DNA of 64,000 bases from an uncultured Carboxylicivirga sp. (GTDB taxonomy: Bacteria; Bacteroidota; Bacteroidia; Bacteroidales; Marinilabiliaceae). The notes below the pieces were generated by a model. The model was not told the origin of the DNA. It saw nothing but the letters and a program-made list of their open reading frames with translations, and searched no databases. A program made the translations under genes and the position numbers. Shown in pieces: positions 43,455 to 50,838 of the stretch; the stretch's first letter is position 1; the number at the start of each line of letters is the position of its first letter. Where the stretch lies: positions 3,472,001 to 3,536,000 of the forward strand of contig NZ_OY771430.1 of the NCBI RefSeq assembly GCF_963674565.1, in the 5' to 3' direction.

Positions 43455-44651
43455 ATGAGGATTATTGTTTTTTTGTTCATTTTAGTGTTTGTTCAACTTA
43501 TTTCTGCACAAAGCAGTGCTGAAGCTGTTTTACCTCACTATCCCGATTGGATGTATCAAAACAGGCTGGAAGAACTGGATAAAAAAACCTCCATCAATCT
43601 GGACTACAATTCACAGGTGCAGGCTTTTATTGATGTCTATACCGTAAAAAGACGCGATCATCTGGCAAACATCATTGGCCTTTCTGAAATGTATTTTCCC
43701 TTATTTGAAGAATATCTGGCCAAATATGAATTGCCAATGGAATTAAAATACCTGGCTATTGTAGAATCAGCACTAGACCCCAGAGCAAAATCTAAGTCAG
43801 GAGCCATGGGACTTTGGCAATTTCTGTATCATGCCTCCCGAATGTTTGATTTGAAAGTTGACACCTATGTTGATGAACGATGCGACCCGGTAAAGAGCAC
43901 TGAAGCAGCCTGCAAATATTTACGTTATCTTTATCACAATCTTAACGATTGGCAATTAGCCCTTGCTGCTTATAACGGAGGCATTGGAGTAGTGCAAAAT
44001 GCTATCGAACGCTCAGGCGGTAAAACAGATTTCTGGGAGTTACAACCTTATCTTCCTGCCGCTGTAAAAAGTTATGTACCTGCCTTTATTGCTGTTAATT
44101 ATGTGATGAACAACTACAATAAACATGAAGTTGAGGCCAATCCACCTAAAATGAATTTTAATGAAATTGACACTGTATTTGTTTCAAAATCATTAACCTT
44201 TCAGCAAGTAAGCGATGCTTCGGGCGCATCAATGGAAATGCTACGCTGGCTGAACCCGTCATTTATTAAAGATTATATACCGGCAAACGACTTGCCAACT
44301 CGAATTTTTCTTCCAAAAGTTAATATCGTCAGTTTTGTAAAAGCTGAGAAAAATCTTGAGAATGCAGGGGGACCGGTAGTAGAATTAATTCCAGTTGGAG
44401 ATACCAACGGACGTGAGAAAGTTGATCATGTAGTTAGTAAAGGTGAATATTTCCATAAAATTGCCATCGATCATTATTGCCGTATCAGTGACATAATGCT
44501 CTGGAACAACATGAAAAAAAGGGATCTTTATGTTGGTCAAAAGCTGGTAATCTGGCAACCAAAAAAGGAAGAAAACTATTTTTTTGTGGTGGATGAAATA
44601 AACAATCCAGAGAAATTAAATTGGAAAGAAAGCTTTTTAGCCACAGAATAA
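43455..44651 (+). CDS. Secreted lytic transglycosylase with LysM domain (MltD-like)
   Basis: The 398-residue protein has a signal peptide (residues 1-18, ending ISAQ), an SLT-type goose-lysozyme-fold domain (about 85-215) with catalytic E104 in AIVESALDP, the GAMGLWQF and AAYNGG motifs, and a C-terminal LysM (about 308-365, VVSKGEYFHKIAIDHY) that binds peptidoglycan. It cleaves glycan strands with 1,6-anhydro formation in the periplasm. The single LysM and the SLT domain match MltD family members. It is followed closely by the DUF4837 lipoprotein gene. Confidence 0.93.
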   Translation: MRIIVFLFILVFVQLISAQSSAEAVLPHYPDWMYQNRLEELDKKTSINLDYNSQVQAFIDVYTVKRRDHLANIIGLSEMYFPLFEEYLAKYELPMELKYLAIVESALDPRAKSKSGAMGLWQFLYHASRMFDLKVDTYVDERCDPVKSTEAACKYLRYLYHNLNDWQLALAAYNGGIGVVQNAIERSGGKTDFWELQPYLPAAVKSYVPAFIAVNYVMNNYNKHEVEANPPKMNFNEIDTVFVSKSLTFQQVSDASGASMEMLRWLNPSFIKDYIPANDLPTRIFLPKVNIVSFVKAEKNLENAGGPVVELIPVGDTNGREKVDHVVSKGEYFHKIAIDHYCRISDIMLWNNMKKRDLYVGQKLVIWQPKKEENYFFVVDEINNPEKLNWKESFLATE

Positions 44652-44674
44652 ATGATTATAAAACATCAAATATT

Positions 44675-45670
44675 ATGAATAAGTACTTCAGACAATACGG
44701 ATTACTATTATTTATTAGTTTACTTATTTTTTCATGCAAGGATAAAAAAAGTAATTATAAACCCAATGTAGCTGGTAAGGCCGGAGAACTTCTCATTGTG
44801 ATGGATGATAAGATAAAACAATCTGAAGCCGGAAAAGACTTGCAAAGAGCCGTACTCGAAACATATTTAGGACTACCTCAGGACGAACCTCACTTTGACA
44901 TGCTCATTACTCCGCACAGAGGATTTTCATCGAACCTAAGAACGTTCAGAAACCTTATAGTTACAGAGATATCAGCTAATATAAAGAATGATACAGTTAT
45001 GTATTTTCGTGATTATTGGGCTCGTCCACAGTCAATGGTTCGTATTTCGGCTAAAGATACCACTAGCCTGGGGCAATTATTAGAACGACATACCTTGCGC
45101 ATGTTGAGTTTCTTCAATAAAGCAGAAAGAGAGCGTAGCATTAGTTATTTTAAGGCTACTCCTAACTCACAAATCATTGAAGAAATAAAAACCGAATGGA
45201 ATATCAACCTTAGTATTCCTGCCAATTTCAAAAACAGAAATACCCAAGGACACTTTACATGGCTGGGTGAAGATGCTCAATGGGGCACTCAAGGTTTTCT
45301 GGTTTACGAATTTCCTTACATAGGTGAAGGTACATTCTCTAAAGAATATTTATTGAATAAGCGTGATTCAGTGTTGCAAAAGAATGTACCGGGTCCAAGT
45401 GATGGTTCATATATGACTACAGAACACAACTTCCCTGTAATTTATAAAACAGCAGAAATCAACGATATTCCTGTAGTTGAAATAAGAGGTTTATGGAAAG
45501 TTATGGGTGACATGATGGGAGGCCCATTTATTTTGCATGCTCATCATGATTTAAAAAACAACCGCGTGGTAGTTACTGAAGGTTTTGTTTATTGCCCTGA
45601 GAAATCTGAAAAAAGGGATAAAATCAGACAGCTCGAAGCCTTGATGTACACTTTTAACTTTATACAATAA
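44675..45670 (+). CDS. DUF4837 family lipoprotein
   Basis: The 331-residue protein starts at ATG 44675, because the in-frame TTG at 44621 lies within the transglycosylase and would mask the lipoprotein signal; with this start the lipobox IFSC ends at C21. The rest matches DUF4837 (GKAGELLIVMDD, DEPHFDMLITPHRGF, TWLGEDAQWGTQGF, EIRGLWKVMGDMMGGPF). DUF4837 lipoproteins are Bacteroidetes-specific and of unknown function. Its stop shares one base with the start of the next gene (TAATG), so they are translationally coupled. Confidence 0.9.
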   Translation: MNKYFRQYGLLLFISLLIFSCKDKKSNYKPNVAGKAGELLIVMDDKIKQSEAGKDLQRAVLETYLGLPQDEPHFDMLITPHRGFSSNLRTFRNLIVTEISANIKNDTVMYFRDYWARPQSMVRISAKDTTSLGQLLERHTLRMLSFFNKAERERSISYFKATPNSQIIEEIKTEWNINLSIPANFKNRNTQGHFTWLGEDAQWGTQGFLVYEFPYIGEGTFSKEYLLNKRDSVLQKNVPGPSDGSYMTTEHNFPVIYKTAEINDIPVVEIRGLWKVMGDMMGGPFILHAHHDLKNNRVVVTEGFVYCPEKSEKRDKIRQLEALMYTFNFIQ

Positions 45671-46074
45671 TGCTTCCGGAACTCAATCGACAAGCTCTAC
45701 AACAGGCATGCACCAGAGAAGACTTAATCCGAAAAACTGCCGCTCAGATCATAAAGGACTTTGCTGAATTTGGCTTTGATGTTCATTTTTCTGGTAGTGT
45801 TGAGAATTTTTACGATGAACTATTCGGACAAATGAAGAAACATTTGGAAGCGATTTTAAGTGAGCACTACACACGCTTTTTAAGTTTCTTATATCGGATT
45901 GATGTCACGGAAAATCAGGTTGCTCATTATCAGAATGAAATGACGGATGCCACTTACGAAGAAGCCCTTACAGAACTGATTATTCATCGCGAATTAAAAA
46001 AAGTGATGATAAGAGAATACTTTAAAGCTAAAAATCCCTCAACCGAAAACGACTTCGGTTTGTTGGATAGCTAG
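45670..46074 (+). CDS. Small conserved helical protein, function unknown
   Basis: The 134-residue protein is almost entirely alpha-helical in appearance (EDLIRKTAAQIIKDFAEFGF, NFYDELFGQMKKHLEAIL, YEEALTELIIHRELKKVMIREYF). It has no signal peptide or membrane segment. It is coupled by a TAATG overlap to the DUF4837 lipoprotein and is 20 bases before the aminopeptidase. I recognise it only as a conserved hypothetical protein of this cluster in Bacteroidetes. Confidence 0.8.
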   Translation: MLPELNRQALQQACTREDLIRKTAAQIIKDFAEFGFDVHFSGSVENFYDELFGQMKKHLEAILSEHYTRFLSFLYRIDVTENQVAHYQNEMTDATYEEALTELIIHRELKKVMIREYFKAKNPSTENDFGLLDS

Positions 46075-46094
46075 TAACTGTAAATAAAAGAACT

Positions 46095-47528
46095 ATGACA
46101 CTTCAAATAAAACACACAGGAGAGAAACCAGAAGGTGTTCGCAACCTGTTTTTGGTTAATGATACTAACGTATTAAAAGATTTCGGTTTTAATAATGAGG
46201 CTTTGGCCTTTGTAAAAGAAAAAGAAGAAGCCGACGAAAAACTTATAACCATCACTACCTACAATATCACTTACCATGTTCTGATTATTGAGAATGAAAT
46301 GTTAAGTGATACTGCTATTGAGAAAATCAGGAAGAATGGGCATACCATTACTTCAGGCATGCGTAAAGACAAAAAGGAAGCCATCTGCCTTTATGATTCA
46401 ACCGGTAATAAGGCTGCTGTTCTGGCTCTTGCAGAAGGACTGGCTCTTTCTTCCTATCAGTTTGATAAATACCAAACAAAAAAAGATAAGAGTTTTAATG
46501 ACTTTACCATTTGGGTAGCTTCAGCCGTAGTTAATCAAGTTGACTTAAACGAATTACAATTGCTTTGTGAAAGTGTTTTTTTAACACGCGACTTGGTTAA
46601 TGAGCCTGTATCAACACTGGATGTGGCAGCTCTTTCAAAAATAATTGAGCAGCTTGGAGAAAAATATGGATTTTCGGTTGAGATTTTCAACAAAGCTAAA
46701 TTAGAATCACTGAAATTTGGCGGGTTATTAGGAGTAAATAAAGGTAGTATTGATCCACCGGCATTTCATATTCTGGAATGGAAACCTGACAATGCTAACA
46801 ATACAAAACCTGTTGTATTGGTTGGTAAAGGTGTTGTTTTTGACACAGGTGGAATCAACCTTAAAACACCTCCGGGAAGTTTGGATGATATGAAATCTGA
46901 CATGGGAGGTGCGGCATCGGTAACCGGAACATTAATGGCTGTTGCAGCCAATAAATTACCGGTTCATGTTATTGGATTAATCCCTGCAACAGATAACCGT
47001 CCTGGTGGAAATGCAATTGTTCCGGGAGATGTTCTTACTATGCATAACGGAAAAACAGTTGAAGTATTAAACACAGATGCTGAAGGTCGATTGATTCTGG
47101 CTGATGCCTTAAGTTACTCGAAAAAATATGATCCCGAATTGGTTATTGACCTGGCTACTTTAACCGGAAGTGCAGTTATGGCAATTGGGCAGTATGCAAC
47201 AGTTGGCATGGGAACAGCCGGCGATAAGGTATTCGAAGATATTACGCAAGCTGGTTTCAGTGTTAACGAAAGAATTGTACGCTTTCCTTTCTGGGAGGAT
47301 TACGACGATTTGATCAAATCAGAGGTTGCCGACATCAAAAATATCGGTGGAAGAGAAGGTGGCTCCATCACAGCAGGTAAATTTCTTAGTCAGTTTGTTG
47401 ATGCTCCATGGATACATCTGGATATTGCCGGACCAGCATTTGTAAAATCAGAAGACAGCTACAGAGGTTATGGGGCATCAGGAGTTGGAGTACGATTGCT
47501 ATACGAATTCCTTAAGAACAGATCATAA
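46095..47528 (+). CDS. pepA: M17 leucyl aminopeptidase
   Basis: The 477-residue enzyme is a cytosolic dizinc aminopeptidase. VGKGVVFDTGGINLK (Lys and Asp ligands, near residue 240), DDMKSDMGGA and NTDAEGRLILADALSY (Asp, Glu and Arg of the active site, near 327) are complete. The N-terminal M17 domain (1-160) is also typical. It releases N-terminal residues from peptides and works as a hexamer. It follows the small helical gene and precedes pdxA by about 110 bases. Confidence 0.95.
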   Translation: MTLQIKHTGEKPEGVRNLFLVNDTNVLKDFGFNNEALAFVKEKEEADEKLITITTYNITYHVLIIENEMLSDTAIEKIRKNGHTITSGMRKDKKEAICLYDSTGNKAAVLALAEGLALSSYQFDKYQTKKDKSFNDFTIWVASAVVNQVDLNELQLLCESVFLTRDLVNEPVSTLDVAALSKIIEQLGEKYGFSVEIFNKAKLESLKFGGLLGVNKGSIDPPAFHILEWKPDNANNTKPVVLVGKGVVFDTGGINLKTPPGSLDDMKSDMGGAASVTGTLMAVAANKLPVHVIGLIPATDNRPGGNAIVPGDVLTMHNGKTVEVLNTDAEGRLILADALSYSKKYDPELVIDLATLTGSAVMAIGQYATVGMGTAGDKVFEDITQAGFSVNERIVRFPFWEDYDDLIKSEVADIKNIGGREGGSITAGKFLSQFVDAPWIHLDIAGPAFVKSEDSYRGYGASGVGVRLLYEFLKNRS

Positions 47529-47640
47529 TAAAGATAAGGCTGTCACAATTGAATGAATTATGCTGACTAATAAGTCATTTTTATTACTTTTAGTCTGAAA
47601 AACGAATCATTTAATGCCCTATGGGCACAACAATATAGAA

Positions 47641-48705
47641 ATGAGTGAAAACTTAATAAAAGTCGGTATAACCCAAGGCGATATTAACGGTATTGGTTAT
47701 GAGGTTATTTTTAAAACACTGGCCGACAACCGTATATTCGAATCTTTTACACCCGTTATTTACGGATCTTCAAAAGTGGCAGCTTATCATCGTAAAGCTT
47801 TAAACATACCTAATTTCAGCTTAAACAGCATTAAAGACATTGATGAGGCTCATAGTAAACGAATTAACATTATCAATTGTCTTGATGATAACATTCGGGT
47901 TGAATTGGGAAAATCAACTACTATTGGTGGTGAAGCAGCCTTTAATGCATTGGAGTTAGCAGTAAAGGATTTGAAAGATGGAAAAATTGATGTACTTGTT
48001 ACGGCTCCGATAAACAAAAAAAATATCCAATCCGATTCGTTTAATTTTCCAGGTCACACTGAATACTTAGAACAACAAGCAGAAGGCTCTAAGGCTTTGA
48101 TGCTAATGGTTTCTGATATAATGAAAGTTGGAGTGGTTGCAGGTCATATACCACTAAAAGATGTACCTTCAAAAATTACGAAAGAATCGATCTTAGCCAA
48201 GCTTCGCACACTGAACGAAACATTAACAATGGATTTCTCCATTCGTAAACCTCGGATTGCTGTGCTCGGATTAAATCCTCATGCCGGTGATCAGGGTGTT
48301 TTGGGAACTGAAGAACAAGACATCATTATTCCTGCATTGGATGAAGCCAAACAAGAAGGCATCATGGCTCTTGGGCCATATCCAGCTGATGGTTTATTTG
48401 GAAGTGAGCAATTCAAAAATTTTGATGCAATACTGGCAATGTACCACGATCAGGGTCTTGCCCCATTTAAAGCACTTACTTTTTCTAAAGGGGTGAACTA
48501 TACAGCTGGACTGCCATTCATTCGCACTTCACCTGATCATGGTACTGCATTTGATATTGCAGGACAGGATAAAGCAAATTTTGACTCATTCCGCCAGGCT
48601 GTTTATTTGGCAATAGATGTTTGTAATAACAGGCGAGAGAATAAAGAACTCAGAAAAAATCCTCTTAAAACACATGATTTAAGTGAATTCGAGGGTGGCG
48701 AATAA
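47641..48705 (+). CDS. pdxA: 4-hydroxythreonine-4-phosphate dehydrogenase PdxA
   Basis: The 354-residue enzyme performs the NAD-dependent oxidation of 4-phosphohydroxythreonine in DXP-dependent pyridoxal phosphate synthesis. I chose the ATG at 47641 (MSENLIKVGITQGDINGIG) over 47614 because family members begin with this block. Metal-binding histidines are visible in FPGHTEYLEQQ, NPHAGDQG and MYHDQGLAPFK. Length is normal. It is followed by a terminator. The product PLP is the cofactor of the glycogen phosphorylase encoded in this window, a biochemical but not genetic link. Confidence 0.94.
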   Translation: MSENLIKVGITQGDINGIGYEVIFKTLADNRIFESFTPVIYGSSKVAAYHRKALNIPNFSLNSIKDIDEAHSKRINIINCLDDNIRVELGKSTTIGGEAAFNALELAVKDLKDGKIDVLVTAPINKKNIQSDSFNFPGHTEYLEQQAEGSKALMLMVSDIMKVGVVAGHIPLKDVPSKITKESILAKLRTLNETLTMDFSIRKPRIAVLGLNPHAGDQGVLGTEEQDIIIPALDEAKQEGIMALGPYPADGLFGSEQFKNFDAILAMYHDQGLAPFKALTFSKGVNYTAGLPFIRTSPDHGTAFDIAGQDKANFDSFRQAVYLAIDVCNNRRENKELRKNPLKTHDLSEFEGGE

Positions 48706-48728
48706 AATATAATCATTAACAATATTAT

Positions 48729-48757
48729 AAGCAGTCGGGTAATCTGGCTGCTTTTTT
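48729..48757 (+). terminator. Intrinsic terminator after pdxA
   Basis: A 10-bp stem (AAGCAGTCGG with CTGGCTGCTT, including wobble pairs) with a 5-base loop and a T run. It terminates the plus-strand unit; its end touches the stop of the convergent radical SAM gene. Confidence 0.8.
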
Positions 48758-49748
48758 ATTTTATATAACAATTGGGATCTTTTGTGTGAAAATCATGATG
48801 TTTTATATATGACAAACATTTTAGACCTCCAAAACAATCTTTTTTATAAAGGCATTGCTGGCATGATTCATCCAATTGTTTTGAATCCCGTAATTTTAGA
48901 ATAACAGGATGATTGTAATAAATGTCCAAAAGATCATCTTTTAATATATTGCCCAATTTAATAGGAAGTCTTCTGCATGGTAAAAGATCGCCATTAGGCA
49001 ATACTGATAGCAGTGTATTGCCTGCTGAGCATTTATATGGCCTTCCACCTGATTCTATAAACTGAAGCGCTCTTGATGAACTCACATGAGTATTATAAAC
49101 AAAACCTTTTAAAAAACTATTTTTTGCATCATTAATGCTTGCATTCAGATATCTGAATTGACCTGTAGTAAGTTCTAACTCGTCACTGTCATTATTGGGT
49201 AAATATCGGTCAGTCCATACTTTTTTTACTTTATTTTTTCTGGCAAACTGTACAACCTTAGAATACTCCCGATAATTTTTTGAATTGGCAGTAAACGAAA
49301 GTATAGTAGGAATGTCATACTTTCTATACATTTTAATTGCCTTCTGTACGTTCTGAAATGATCCTTTTCCTCTAATTGAATCATTTATTTCCTTGCCCCC
49401 TTCCAGACTTAACTGAACGAATTTGGGTTGCAACTTCTGAAGTTCCTTTAACTGAGATTCGGGCAATAAATATCCATTACTTAAAATACCAAATGAAAAA
49501 TGAAATTGTGTAACTACAGTATTCATCAGTTCCATTAGGTATTTATATAAAAACGGTTCTCCTCCTGTAAAATTTATATGACACTTAACATTAGAATTCC
49601 TTTGGGTCAATTCATCAATAAATGATGAGATCCTGTAAAGTATTTGGATATTACTTTCAAGACTCAATCCATTATCCTGATAATCTTCCTGATAACAGTG
49701 CAAACATCGATAGTTGCATTTATCTGTGAGGTGCCACTGAATTGTCAT
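48756..49748 (-). CDS. Radical SAM/SPASM maturase-like protein
   Basis: The 330-residue protein has the radical SAM CxxxCxxC motif at C11, C15, C18 (CNYRCLHC) right at the N-terminus, a GGEP motif (FTGGEPFLY), and a C-terminal SPASM-type region with seven cysteines (C240, C258, C296, C299, C305, C311, C327; GX4C and CX2CX5C spacings are visible) that would bind auxiliary Fe-S clusters. Such enzymes modify peptides or enzymes post-translationally. There is no membrane segment. The gene starts 11 bases after the stop of the upstream membrane protein with a Gly/Cys tail, on the same strand, which makes that protein the obvious candidate substrate. Confidence 0.88.
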   Translation of the reverse strand: MTIQWHLTDKCNYRCLHCYQEDYQDNGLSLESNIQILYRISSFIDELTQRNSNVKCHINFTGGEPFLYKYLMELMNTVVTQFHFSFGILSNGYLLPESQLKELQKLQPKFVQLSLEGGKEINDSIRGKGSFQNVQKAIKMYRKYDIPTILSFTANSKNYREYSKVVQFARKNKVKKVWTDRYLPNNDSDELELTTGQFRYLNASINDAKNSFLKGFVYNTHVSSSRALQFIESGGRPYKCSAGNTLLSVLPNGDLLPCRRLPIKLGNILKDDLLDIYYNHPVILKLRDSKQLDESCQQCLYKKDCFGGLKCLSYIKHHDFHTKDPNCYIK

Positions 49749-49759
49749 TTGAATTATAT

Positions 49760-50698
49760 TTAATCACCACCACATCCTCCGCAGCCGCCTCCACAGCCAC
49801 CACTACAACTACTTCCACAACCACTGCTACAGCCGCCACCTCCATCAGAATATCCTCCACTGCATCCACAACCTGAGCACCCACCAAACCAGATCCACGG
49901 AGAAGGGTTTTTATCGAATGTATCCGGCAAAAACAGCCCTTTATTTGTCATATTAAATGCAGCTATTCCAAATATAGCCACTCCAATTAATTCTTCATCA
50001 GAAGTAATATCCTTTTTGGTTTTTAACCAATCATATCGCTGCTTTGCCTTCGTCAACAGCTTTTTACCCATCTTTGTTTGATGAGGCTTATTCTTGCCAA
50101 ATAATATCCACGAAAGAATCACAAAAAATAAGAGCTCCAGCACTAAGAAGAAAACCGGTTTATCATTTTGAATACCCATCAGCATCTTTACAATTCCAGG
50201 CAACAATACAAGAATAACAGTAAGTATTGCTATGTTCTTATTCTTTAAGACCATTTCTTCATCGGTAACAATCTTAGCCCGCTTAACCTTTGCTATCTGT
50301 AAATTTAATTTTTCAGTAAATCGCTCCGAATTATCACTCACTATATTTTTGTATAATTTGAAGTCATCCAGATAGTCCCAAATAAATTTTTGCAATTCAT
50401 TCCGATTGTCTGCAACTACATCTTCTTTTCGATTAAAAGCAATTGCTTTTCTTTTCGTATTCATTTCTATGTGAGATTTATTCCACATCTCATAAAGAAC
50501 GACAGATATTACAGCTTTAATTCCACATCGTATATAAGCAAGCTCCAGATACGAAAAATTAGACGGATCAGGAATCGACATTGAACTGGTATTATCAATC
50601 TTTGTTAATATCCATCCCAGTACTAGTACAATGGCCCCATAGATATAAAAATAAAGTAAGAAGTCGGGACCTTTAATATTATGAAGATAATCCAACAT
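49760..50698 (-). CDS. Membrane protein with Gly/Cys-rich C-terminal tail
   Basis: The 312-residue protein has three hydrophobic segments (residues about 13-33, 153-171 and 181-199) and a cytoplasmic-looking helical middle. The last 43 residues (from W270) are made almost only of Gly, Ser and Cys, with nine cysteines spaced 1-10 apart. The pattern resembles the uncharacterised TIGR04222 family, whose members, as I recall them, often end in low-complexity Gly/Cys tails. It is first in a two-gene unit with the radical SAM/SPASM gene. I infer that the tail is a substrate for the maturase, perhaps forming thioether crosslinks; without experiment a metal-binding or structural role is equally open. 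Confidence 0.8.
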   Translation of the reverse strand: MLDYLHNIKGPDFLLYFYIYGAIVLVLGWILTKIDNTSSMSIPDPSNFSYLELAYIRCGIKAVISVVLYEMWNKSHIEMNTKRKAIAFNRKEDVVADNRNELQKFIWDYLDDFKLYKNIVSDNSERFTEKLNLQIAKVKRAKIVTDEEMVLKNKNIAILTVILVLLPGIVKMLMGIQNDKPVFFLVLELLFFVILSWILFGKNKPHQTKMGKKLLTKAKQRYDWLKTKKDITSDEELIGVAIFGIAAFNMTNKGLFLPDTFDKNPSPWIWFGGCSGCGCSGGYSDGGGGCSSGCGSSCSGGCGGGCGGCGGD

Positions 50699-50780
50699 TG
50701 AGAATCAGATTAATTGATTTATGTACTAAAACTAACTCAACATAATCAATATGCAAAAGAACATTTAATAATTATGCATT

Positions 50781-50815
50781 AAAAAATAAAAAAGCCCGGT
50801 AAAATACCGGGCTTT
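50781..50815 (-). terminator. Intrinsic terminator of the infB operon
   Basis: An 11-bp perfect stem (AAAGCCCGGTA with TACCGGGCTTT) with a three-base loop is followed on the minus strand by a T-rich tract, 23 bases past the infB stop. Confidence 0.9.
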
Positions 50816-50838
50816 GATTTATAGATTGCTGTAAAATC

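Noticed and set aside
44621..44674. TTG start for the DUF4837 gene
   Set aside because: It is inside the transglycosylase gene and would bury the lipoprotein signal that begins at 44675.
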